NCBI GenBank assembly: GCA_910586745.1
Contig: CAJUJZ010000062.1
Span: forward strand, 1 to 12,435
From: an uncultured Mucispirillum sp.
Lineage (GTDB): Bacteria; Chrysiogenota; Deferribacteres; Deferribacterales; Mucispirillaceae
Length of the DNA: 12,435 nucleotides
Reading direction: 5' to 3'
The first letter of the stretch is position 1, and every line of letters starts with the position of its first letter. The notes beneath the pieces were generated by a model. It was given only the letters and a program-made list of their open reading frames with translations, ran no database searches and had not been told where the DNA came from. The position numbers were made by a program, and so were the translations under genes. Shown piece after piece: positions 1 to 6,521 of this stretch.

Positions 1-1
1 A

Positions 2-1108
2 ACTATAAGAGCATTACATTACAGACTTTTAACTAAAGCATTAAGAGATTTACCTGAAAAATTTCACGGCTTAAAAGATGTGGAAATAAGATACAGACAG
101 CGTTATTTAGACTTAATAGTTAATAATGATGTAAAAGAAGTTTTTATTAAAAGAAGCCGTATAATAAAAGAAATTCGCGACTTTTTTACAAATTATGGCT
201 TTGTAGAAGTAGAAACCCCAATGATGCATTCACTTGTTGGCGGTGCTGCTGCAAAACCATTTATTACTCATCATAATGCACTTGATATGCAGTTATATCT
301 TCGTATTGCACCAGAGCTTTATTTAAAAAGGCTTGTTGTTGGTGGTATAGAAAGAGTTTTTGAATTAAACAGAAATTTTAGAAATGAAGGGACTGATACA
401 AAACATAATCCAGAATTTACTATGATTGAATGGTATATGGCTTATGCTGATTATTACACTTTAATGGATATGATAGAAAAACTTGTTACAACTATATCTC
501 AAAAAATAAATAACACTTTACAAATACAGTTTGGTGATTTAAATATTGACCTGCAGGGTCCATGGGCAAGGCTTACTATGGCAGAAGCAATTGAAAAATA
601 CGGCAATATTTCTCAAGATGAAATTGCTGACTATGAAAAAGCAAAAGCAGCAGCAGAAAAAATACATATTCAAGTGGATTCTTCATGGGGACATGGTAAA
701 ATTATTTCTGAAATATTTGAAGCAGTGGCAGAAGACAAACTTATTAACCCTACTTTTATTATTGATTACCCAAAAGAAATATCACCTCTTTCAAAATCAA
801 AAGAATCAAATCCAGAATTAACTGACAGATTTGAACTTTTCATTGCAGGTATGGAACTTTCTAATGGATTTAATGAGCTTAATGACCCTGTTGACCAAGA
901 AGAGCGTTTTCAAAAACAAGTAGATTCTCGTAATGCTGGTGATGAAGAGGCATGTATGATGGATGAAGATTATATTCGTGCATTAGAATACGGTCTGCCG
1001 CCAACTGCTGGAGCTGGTATGGGTATAGACAGACTTGTTATGCTTTTAACAAATCAAATCTCTATTCGAGATGTATTACTTTTCCCTTATATGAGAAGTG
1101 AAGATTAA
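2..1108 (+). CDS. lysS: Lysyl-tRNA synthetase, class II (5'-truncated by window edge)
   Basis: This enzyme charges tRNA-Lys with lysine using ATP, in the cytoplasm. The frame is open from base 2, so the gene begins left of the window; the GTG at 80 is an internal valine, not a start. 368 residues are visible against about 500 in bacterial LysRS, so most of the N-terminal OB-fold anticodon-binding domain is missing and the class II catalytic domain is complete. Visible landmarks, numbered from the first full codon, are RYRQRYLDLI (about 30-39), class II motif 1 around FVEVETPMM (67-75), GGAAAKPFITHHNALD (about 80-95), motif 2 starting FRNEGTDTKHNPEFTMIEWY (about 126-145) and motif 3 GAGMGIDRLVMLL (about 337-349). 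The gene is followed by a hairpin terminator and faces the convergent recO. The family identification is certain from the motifs. Confidence 0.97.
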   Translation, partial: TIRALHYRLLTKALRDLPEKFHGLKDVEIRYRQRYLDLIVNNDVKEVFIKRSRIIKEIRDFFTNYGFVEVETPMMHSLVGGAAAKPFITHHNALDMQLYLRIAPELYLKRLVVGGIERVFELNRNFRNEGTDTKHNPEFTMIEWYMAYADYYTLMDMIEKLVTTISQKINNTLQIQFGDLNIDLQGPWARLTMAEAIEKYGNISQDEIADYEKAKAAAEKIHIQVDSSWGHGKIISEIFEAVAEDKLINPTFIIDYPKEISPLSKSKESNPELTDRFELFIAGMELSNGFNELNDPVDQEERFQKQVDSRNAGDEEACMMDEDYIRALEYGLPPTAGAGMGIDRLVMLLTNQISIRDVLLFPYMRSED

Positions 1109-1120
1109 TATTATATAAAT

Positions 1121-1154
1121 AGAGCCTGCTTTTTAACAGGCTCTTTCAATTTTT
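1121..1154 (+). terminator. Intrinsic terminator between convergent lysS and recO
   Basis: Perfect 8-bp arms AGAGCCTG (1121-1128) and CAGGCTCT (1137-1144) enclose an 8-nt loop and are followed by a T-rich tail ending in TTTT. It lies 12 bases after the lysS stop. The same hairpin sits just beyond the recO stop on the other strand, where the downstream stretch is AT-rich but has a weaker U tract, so it may work in both directions. Confidence 0.8.
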
Positions 1155-1159
1155 AAATA

Positions 1160-1870
1160 TTATATGGTTGTAATTAATTCTTTAAATAACTTGTAGCTTT
1201 TTAAAAGACTTCCTGTAATCTGCTCTATATGATAAGCAAATAAATCTAAAACAGATAATTCATCATACTTATTCATCTTTATATTTTTATAAAGTTCTTG
1301 ATTAGAAAAAGCACGAAGTGTTGTATTAATATAGCTTTCTGTATGAAATGAATTTTCTGGTGCACATTTAGGACAGAAATAAAGCCCATTACTTAATGCA
1401 CCCTGCTCTGATATCTTTACACCGCAGCTGCTGCATACATTAAAATTAAACATACATCCTGTATTTTTCATAAGAGCATATATACTAAATAGATTTATTT
1501 TACTATAATCTGAAGTTTTATATTTTTTTATAATTGTCCAAACAACAGTATCTGCCTGTTCAAGCTCATAAAATTTATCAAAAATATCAAAATACAGGCT
1601 TAAACGCAGAGAAATTGCAGGAGTTGAAGCATACTCCATATAAGCAGTATCTGGGCGGAAATTATAAAACTTATTTAATTCTGATGTATCTTTTTTAAGA
1701 AAATCAATCTCACCAGGTATAAATGTCTGCACTCCACCTTTACTTGAATATGCTTTGGGTATAAAAAGCTTTATTTTGCCATAGTCTAAAGTATAAGCTG
1801 AAGCTATTGCAGAATTATCTGCATATTTACTTATTTTATAAATAATACCTTCTGATAAAATTCTTTCCAT
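1160..1870 (-). CDS. recO: DNA repair protein RecO
   Basis: RecO acts with RecR and RecF to load RecA onto SSB-coated single-stranded DNA during gap repair, and also anneals DNA strands. The 236-residue product is of normal family length. The N-terminal part is an OB-like fold beginning ILSEGIIYKISKYADNSAIA and continuing through DYGKIKLFIPKA (about 29-40), as in other RecO proteins. A four-cysteine zinc site is visible: CSSC (146-149) and CPKC (166-169), which many but not all RecO proteins keep. The C-terminal half is helical. The start codon lies one base after the mgtE stop (TAATATG) with no recognisable Shine-Dalgarno sequence, so translation is probably coupled to mgtE. It ends next to the shared terminator with lysS. 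Sequence is divergent outside the zinc site, but the overall layout is clear. Confidence 0.88.
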   Translation of the reverse strand: MERILSEGIIYKISKYADNSAIASAYTLDYGKIKLFIPKAYSSKGGVQTFIPGEIDFLKKDTSELNKFYNFRPDTAYMEYASTPAISLRLSLYFDIFDKFYELEQADTVVWTIIKKYKTSDYSKINLFSIYALMKNTGCMFNFNVCSSCGVKISEQGALSNGLYFCPKCAPENSFHTESYINTTLRAFSNQELYKNIKMNKYDELSVLDLFAYHIEQITGSLLKSYKLFKELITTI

Positions 1871-1871
1871 A

Positions 1872-3227
1872 TTACATAATCATAAGCAGTATCATAGATA
1901 TTAAGAAGTAAATTGTAAGCCCTGTAATATCATTTAAAGCAGTAATAAATGGTGCTGAAGCAATAGCTGGGTCAAATTTTAATTTCATTAAAGTTATAGG
2001 CACCATAGAACCTGTTAATGATGCAAAAAGCATGGCAGAAAATATTGCAATACCTACAATTATTCCAAGCTGTGCATCACCTTCCCATAATGGAGCAACT
2101 ATACCTAAAAGAAGACCAATAACTATACCCATTAAAGCACCAACAATTAATTCTTTAAAAATTACCCTGCTCCATTTACTTGTATCTATCTTTCCTAAGG
2201 CAACACCCTGAATGATTACCGTAGCAGACTGGCTGCCCACATTACCACCCATAGCCATAACTATTGGCATAAAAGTAACAAGTATTGCAAAATCTGTAAT
2301 TCTACCTTGGAAAAATGTTACAACAAGCCCTGCTATTATTTCACCAATAAATGTTATTAAAAGCCAAGGCAGACGAGTGCTTGCAACTTTATAAGGGCTT
2401 TTATCAAACATCATATCATTTTGAGTTAAACCAGCCATAGCATAAATATCTTCTGATGCCTGGTCTTTAATAATATCTATAACATCATCAATAGTAATAA
2501 TACCGCATAACTTATGCTGTTCATCTACAACAGGAAGTGCTAAAAAGTCATATTTTTCAACTAAATCTGCCACATATTCCTGATTATCTGTAACAGATAC
2601 AGAAATAACCTCTCTTATCATAATATCTGATAATTTTTTTTCAGGCGGATTAAGAATAAGCTGCCTTAATGAAAGAACACCAGTAAGCCTGTTTTCTCCA
2701 TCTACTACATATAAATAAAAAACCATTTCTAAATCTTCTGCTTTATGTAAAAGTTTAGTAGCATCTTTCACAGAAGTATCCATATGCAGTGCAAATGCAG
2801 AAGTATTCATCATAGAACCTGCACTGTCTTCTGGATAATGCAGAAGTTCTTCTACATCTATTAATTCATCTTTTGATATATACTGAAGTAAACTGTGCTG
2901 TTTCTCTTTTGATATAATACGCAGCACATAAGAAGCATCATCACTGTCCATTTCAGAAAGTAATGCTGCAGCTTCCTGTGGATTTAATTCTTCTATAATA
3001 TTAACTATATCCACATCCTGCATTTCAAGAATAATTTTTGCTATTTTTGAACGGTCTTCAATAAAAGACCATATTTTTTTCCTGTCTAAATCTGATAAAT
3101 TTGTAATGATTAATGCTAAATCAGCAGGATGAAGTTTATTAAGGAGTTTTTCTAAAGGTACTTTTGCATTACGGCGTATAAGTTTTTTTACATTTTCTAA
3201 TTTAATACGCTCTTTTGAATCTAACAT
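1872..3227 (-). CDS. mgtE: Magnesium transporter MgtE
   Basis: MgtE is an inner-membrane Mg2+ channel whose cytoplasmic domains sense intracellular Mg2+ and close the pore. The 451-residue product has the standard order: an acidic helical N domain (about 28-130), two CBS domains (about 137-258, starting near YPEDSAGSMM), a connecting helix and five membrane helices (about 285-451). The first membrane helices carry PIVMAMGGNVGSQSATVIIQ (321-340) and the last carries the pore motif FITALNDITGLT with Asp433, equivalent to the ion-binding Asp432 of the Thermus protein. A strong ribosome binding site TAAGGAGTGA lies at 3231-3240, supporting this start. It leads a two-gene operon with recO. Its leader appears too short for a Mg2+-sensing M-box riboswitch, so control is probably at the protein level. 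Confidence 0.96.
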   Translation of the reverse strand: MLDSKERIKLENVKKLIRRNAKVPLEKLLNKLHPADLALIITNLSDLDRKKIWSFIEDRSKIAKIILEMQDVDIVNIIEELNPQEAAALLSEMDSDDASYVLRIISKEKQHSLLQYISKDELIDVEELLHYPEDSAGSMMNTSAFALHMDTSVKDATKLLHKAEDLEMVFYLYVVDGENRLTGVLSLRQLILNPPEKKLSDIMIREVISVSVTDNQEYVADLVEKYDFLALPVVDEQHKLCGIITIDDVIDIIKDQASEDIYAMAGLTQNDMMFDKSPYKVASTRLPWLLITFIGEIIAGLVVTFFQGRITDFAILVTFMPIVMAMGGNVGSQSATVIIQGVALGKIDTSKWSRVIFKELIVGALMGIVIGLLLGIVAPLWEGDAQLGIIVGIAIFSAMLFASLTGSMVPITLMKLKFDPAIASAPFITALNDITGLTIYFLISMILLMIM

Positions 3228-3256
3228 TTTTCACTCCTTATTTTTAGTTTCAAACA

Positions 3257-3285
3257 TATATATCACAACTAAAAGTTTTTTTCAA
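3257..3285 (-). promoter_or_regulatory. Probable sigma-70 promoter of mgtE-recO
   Basis: On the minus strand TTGAAA (3280-3285) is followed after 17 bases by TATATA (3257-3262). Transcription would begin near 3250, giving a leader of about 23 bases containing the AGGAG ribosome binding site. The assignment rests on matching and spacing only, in AT-rich DNA. Confidence 0.55.
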
Positions 3286-3341
3286 TGATACAATACAATA
3301 TATAATATTTATTTAAAAATACTGAAAACAATATTATTTAC

Positions 3342-3369
3342 TTGCTTTATTAAAAAATAAGACTATAAT
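3342..3369 (+). promoter_or_regulatory. Probable sigma-70 promoter of the fccAB-like operon
   Basis: TTGCTT (3342-3347) and a perfect TATAAT (3364-3369) are 16 bases apart. Transcription would start near 3376, leaving a leader of about 40 bases with an AAGGAGG ribosome binding site at 3404-3410. The -10 box lies in the middle of the palindrome at 3356-3378, so a repressor bound there would block this promoter directly. Confidence 0.6.
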
Positions 3370-3378
3370 AGTCTTATT
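3356..3378. promoter_or_regulatory. 23-bp palindromic putative operator over the fccAB -10 box
   Basis: AATAAGACTAT and ATAGTCTTATT are perfect 11-base inverted arms around a single central base (3367). The dyad includes the whole -10 hexamer and the expected transcription start. It has no U tract after it and no gene before it on this strand, so an operator is more likely than a terminator. The regulator is unknown: the arms are not the FNR/CRP consensus, and only the 7-1-7 geometry resembles Fur/PerR-type boxes. Confidence 0.6.
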
Positions 3379-3415
3379 AGATATGGTTCAAACCGTAAAT
3401 AATAAGGAGGATTTT

Positions 3416-4039
3416 ATGCACAAAAACATTATTAAGTTTACATTTGCTGTTTTGCTGATTGCATCTTCATCAAATGTAGTAATGGCTCAAGAAAATGAAG
3501 ATGGCCGAAGATATGGCAATTTTTGTTCTTCCTGTCATGGAACAGCTGGAGCTGCAGTAAGTGATGCTATTCCATCTATTGGTGGACAGCACAAAGACTT
3601 TCTTATCACATCTATGCTGGAAATGAAACCAACAGTAGTTGATGGTAAAGAACAAGCTCCAAAAAGATATTCTACACTTATGCAGATATTTTTCAAAGGC
3701 TATTCTGAAGATGAAATCAAAGCAATGGCTGACTGGTATTCAAGCAAACCATGGGTCCCTACTAACTATCTTTTAAATCAAGACATTGTTAATAAAGGCA
3801 AAACAAGTGCGAACTTAGAAACATGTACATCATGTCATGGAACAAACGGTAATAATATTGAAGATACTGGTATTCCTAGAATTGGTGGACAAACTCCTAC
3901 TTACTTATACCATGCATTACTTGAATATAAAAACAACAAAAGAAATAAAGACGGCAGAGCTCTTGAAATGGATGTTGTAAAAGAAATTAGTGATGAAGAA
4001 TTAAGAGCCTTAGCTGAATATTTTTCTTCACTTAGATAA
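3416..4039 (+). CDS. fccA: Diheme cytochrome c, cytochrome subunit of flavocytochrome c sulfide dehydrogenase
   Basis: This is a periplasmic electron-transfer protein of the cytochrome c4/FccA type, 207 residues long. A Sec signal peptide (MHKNIIKFTFAVLLIA...) probably ends at VVMA/QE (cleavage after residue 24). Two haem-attachment sites follow, CSSCH (37-41) and CTSCH (137-141), each followed by a matching IGGQ segment, which shows an internally duplicated two-domain protein. Met89 and Met185 are plausible sixth haem ligands. The mature size, about 183 residues, matches the diheme FccA of purple sulfur bacteria. An in-frame ATG at 3383 exists, but the one at 3416 has AAGGAGG at the right distance and gives a clean signal peptide. 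It lies 13 bases before the flavoprotein gene, so the two should be co-transcribed and form one complex. A general cytochrome c4 is the alternative; the neighbour argues for FccA. Confidence 0.85.
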   Translation: MHKNIIKFTFAVLLIASSSNVVMAQENEDGRRYGNFCSSCHGTAGAAVSDAIPSIGGQHKDFLITSMLEMKPTVVDGKEQAPKRYSTLMQIFFKGYSEDEIKAMADWYSSKPWVPTNYLLNQDIVNKGKTSANLETCTSCHGTNGNNIEDTGIPRIGGQTPTYLYHALLEYKNNKRNKDGRALEMDVVKEISDEELRALAEYFSSLR

Positions 4040-4052
4040 TTGAGGTGCACTT

Positions 4053-5381
4053 ATGAAAAAACTTTCAAGAAGAAATTTTGTTAAAACAACAGCTATCTCT
4101 GCAGCATCTTTATCTATAGTAGGACTCTATGGCTGCAAAAAATCAGCAGAAAATGTTGAAACTGCTAAACCAGCAGATGCTGCTTCTAATACCGCACCTA
4201 AAAAAGCAGGTAATACTGTTGTTATAGCTGGTGGCGGTTATGGTGGTGCTACTGCTGCTAAATACTTAAAATTATTAAACCCTTCTATAAATGTTATACT
4301 TATAGATAGAAATAACAATCATGTATCGTGTGCTATGAGTAACGAAGTTATCTTTGGTTTAAGAGATATTTCTGAAATTACTATGCCACTTACAAAACTT
4401 GCTGAAAAATATGGTATAGAATTTATACAGGCAGAAGTTACTGGTCTTGATGGCGAGAAAAAAATATTAAAAACAAGTGCTGGCGATTTTGCATATGATA
4501 AATTAATTGTTTCTCCTGGTATCAGTATGGATTATGACCCTGCTCTTAACTTTACTGAAGAAAGACAAAAAGAAATACCACATGCATGGATTGCTGGTCC
4601 ACAAACATTACAGCTTAAAGATATGGTAAGCAAAATAAAAGCCGGAGATACTATCATATTTAGAACACCTCTTGCTTTATACCGCTGCCCACCTGGACCA
4701 TATGAAAGAGCATGCTTATTTGGAAATGAAGCTCTTAAAAAAGGTGCTAAAGTTGTTGTGCTTGACCCTAACCCACAAATAATGAGTAAAAAACCATTAT
4801 TTGAAGCAGCTTTTAATAACCTTTACAAAGATGTATTAACATATCATTCTAGTGTTGAAGTTACTGGTATAGATTATGATAAAAAAATTGTAAAAACTAA
4901 TAAAGGCGATTTTCAAGGTACATTAATTAACTTTGTTCCTAACCAAAAAGCTGGCGAACTTGTATTCACTCTTGGACTTGTTGAGCCAGGTAAAAAATGG
5001 GCTAGTGTTGATGCTAAATCTTTTGAATCTACTTTAGTTAAAGATGTATATGTTATTGGTGATGCAATTGATTCTGCACCTGTTACTGAAATGCCAAAAT
5101 CTGGAACTATTGCAAACGCTACTGCTAAAGTTGTTGCTGAGAACTTAATGCGTATTTTTGCAGGTAAAGAACCACGCGTTCCACTTGTAGGTAATACATG
5201 TTACAGCCTTGTAAGCGAAAAAGAAGGTATTTGGATAGCTACATTATATGAATATGATGCAGCTAAAGACAAAATTGTTACCAGAAATGGTGCAAATGGT
5301 ATACCAAAAGCAGCATCTGTTGAAAATAAAATAAATGGTCACAGCTGGGGTAATAATATCCTTTCTGATACATTTATGTAA
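4053..5381 (+). CDS. fccB: Flavocytochrome c sulfide dehydrogenase, FAD subunit (Tat-exported)
   Basis: The protein should oxidise sulfide to sulfur or polysulfide in the periplasm and pass electrons through FAD to the diheme cytochrome encoded just upstream. The 442-residue product starts with a twin-arginine signal, SRRNFVK (5-11), then a hydrophobic stretch. The FAD-binding Rossmann motif VVIAGGGYGG is at 56-65. Cys93 in VSCAMSNEV matches the cysteine that carries covalent FAD in Allochromatium FccB. Cys212 in RCPPGPYERAC and Cys383 in GNTCYSL match the redox-active disulfide pair at the flavin; Cys221 is an extra cysteine nearby. The second FAD motif VYVIGDAID is at 332-340. Unusual is Cys28 (LYGC) at the end of the signal, followed by an Ala/Lys-rich linker of about 25 residues, which could make this a lipoprotein. 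GAGGTG precedes the start. Sulfide:quinone reductase is less likely given the cytochrome partner. Confidence 0.92.
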   Translation: MKKLSRRNFVKTTAISAASLSIVGLYGCKKSAENVETAKPADAASNTAPKKAGNTVVIAGGGYGGATAAKYLKLLNPSINVILIDRNNNHVSCAMSNEVIFGLRDISEITMPLTKLAEKYGIEFIQAEVTGLDGEKKILKTSAGDFAYDKLIVSPGISMDYDPALNFTEERQKEIPHAWIAGPQTLQLKDMVSKIKAGDTIIFRTPLALYRCPPGPYERACLFGNEALKKGAKVVVLDPNPQIMSKKPLFEAAFNNLYKDVLTYHSSVEVTGIDYDKKIVKTNKGDFQGTLINFVPNQKAGELVFTLGLVEPGKKWASVDAKSFESTLVKDVYVIGDAIDSAPVTEMPKSGTIANATAKVVAENLMRIFAGKEPRVPLVGNTCYSLVSEKEGIWIATLYEYDAAKDKIVTRNGANGIPKAASVENKINGHSWGNNILSDTFM

Positions 5382-5415
5382 AATATTACTTATAATAAAT
5401 ATTCGTAATAAAATA

Positions 5416-5457
5416 AATGAGCGGACTTAAAAAACCCGCTCATTAATTATAAAAATT
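5416..5457 (+). terminator. Probable terminator of the fccAB-like operon
   Basis: Perfect 9-bp arms AATGAGCGG (5416-5424) and CCGCTCATT (5436-5444) enclose an A-rich 11-base loop, about 35 bases after the fccB stop. The tail is AT-rich but lacks a continuous U tract, so termination efficiency is uncertain. Confidence 0.65.
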
Positions 5458-5540
5458 TAAAAGTCTTGATATTAATTTTATTAAATATTTACTTAAATCA
5501 TATTATAAAAAATAATTTTTAAAAATTATAAAAGTAATAA

Positions 5541-5569
5541 ATGACAAAACATATAATTTGTGATATAGT
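5541..5569 (+). promoter_or_regulatory. Probable promoter of the sigma factor gene
   Basis: ATGACA (5541-5546) is followed after 17 bases by TATAGT (5564-5569), both one mismatch from consensus. Transcription would begin near 5576, about 19 bases before the ATG at 5595. If right, the in-frame ATG at 5541 lies in the -35 box and cannot be the start. Confidence 0.5.
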
Positions 5570-5594
5570 ATTTTATATTTTTTTAAGGTATAAT

Positions 5595-6521
5595 ATGAAA
5601 GATAAATTACACGATAATATACAGGATAATTTTTCTAACTTAGATGATGAAATATTAGATTTAAATATTGACCCTGTAACACAACTTAATTACAATACAA
5701 CAGAAAATACTATGCAGCAGTATTTTAAAAATATTTCTGCATATAAACCATATACACATGAAGAAGAAATGGAGCTTGGATATAAAATACAGCAGGGAGA
5801 TAAAGAAGCATTAAAAAAACTTATTCTTGCTAATTTAAAGTTTGTAGTATCTATTGCAAATAAATATAAAAATCAGGATGTTCCATTACTTGATTTAATA
5901 AATCAAGGTAATATTGGTCTATTAGAAGCAGCAAAAAGGTATGACCCATCAAAAGGTACTAAATTTATTACATATGCTGTCTGGTGGATTAAACAGGCTA
6001 TAATACAGGCTCTTAATGAACAAAGCAGCACTGTTAAAATGCCAGTAAAACATACTACTTATCTTTATAAGATTAATTCAGCAACAGAAAAACTTACAAA
6101 AGAACTTGGCAGAGCACCATCTGTTGAAGAAATATCAAAAGCTACTGATATTCCAGCAGAAGAAATTGAAGAAGTTTTAATGGCTTCTAAATCATATCTA
6201 TCCCTTGATAATTATATAGGAAATGATGAAGATAAAACTTTTCTTGACTCTATAGAAGATGAAGATTCTAATGTGGAAAAAGTTATTATTGCAAAAGCAT
6301 TAAAATCATCAATTGATGAAATCATATCAAGTCTCGACTTTCGTGAAGCTGAAATTATTATTAAAAGATATGGTTTTGATGGCGGCCAGCCTCAAACATT
6401 AGAAGAACTTGGTGAAAGTATGGGCGTTTCAAGAGAGCGTGTAAGACAGCTTGAAAATAGAGCATTAGAAAAACTTAAAAAGAAAGCTCTTAAAAAACGG
6501 TTAAATGACTACCTTAACTAA
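5595..6521 (+). CDS. Sigma-70 family RNA polymerase sigma factor (group 2, RpoD/RpoS-like, no region 1.1)
   Basis: The product directs RNA polymerase to promoters. The 308 residues begin with a short acidic extension (1-36), then region 1.2 (about 37-70), region 2 (about 75-145, with NLKFVVSIANKY, DLINQGNIGLLEAAKRYDPS and FITYAVWWIKQAI), region 3 (about 150-225) and region 4 (about 240-300) with the -35-binding helix-turn-helix TLEELGESMGVSRERVRQLE. The core-binding and -10-recognition residues are close to those of primary sigma factors, so it should read ordinary TTGACA/TATAAT promoters. Region 1.1 and the large non-conserved insert of RpoD are absent, and the length matches RpoS-type group 2 factors. 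The ATG at 5595 has AAGG six bases upstream; the in-frame ATG at 5541 would add a hydrophobic, non-homologous stretch and overlaps the proposed promoter. It appears monocistronic. Whether it is this genome's stationary-phase or its main sigma factor cannot be told from here; the former is likelier. Confidence 0.9.
   Translation: MKDKLHDNIQDNFSNLDDEILDLNIDPVTQLNYNTTENTMQQYFKNISAYKPYTHEEEMELGYKIQQGDKEALKKLILANLKFVVSIANKYKNQDVPLLDLINQGNIGLLEAAKRYDPSKGTKFITYAVWWIKQAIIQALNEQSSTVKMPVKHTTYLYKINSATEKLTKELGRAPSVEEISKATDIPAEEIEEVLMASKSYLSLDNYIGNDEDKTFLDSIEDEDSNVEKVIIAKALKSSIDEIISSLDFREAEIIIKRYGFDGGQPQTLEELGESMGVSRERVRQLENRALEKLKKKALKKRLNDYLN

Noticed and set aside
546..821. 91-codon plus-strand frame inside lysS
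   Set aside because: It lies wholly within the certain lysS frame and gives a low-complexity Lys/Gln/Leu-rich product, as expected from a shifted frame.
2212..2394. 60-codon plus-strand frame
   Set aside because: Antisense to the membrane domain of mgtE.
3383..3415. Upstream ATG extension of the cytochrome gene
   Set aside because: It would put 11 polar residues before the signal peptide and include the AAGGAGG ribosome binding site of the ATG at 3416.
3470..3655. 61-codon minus-strand frame
   Set aside because: Antisense to the first haem domain of the cytochrome gene.
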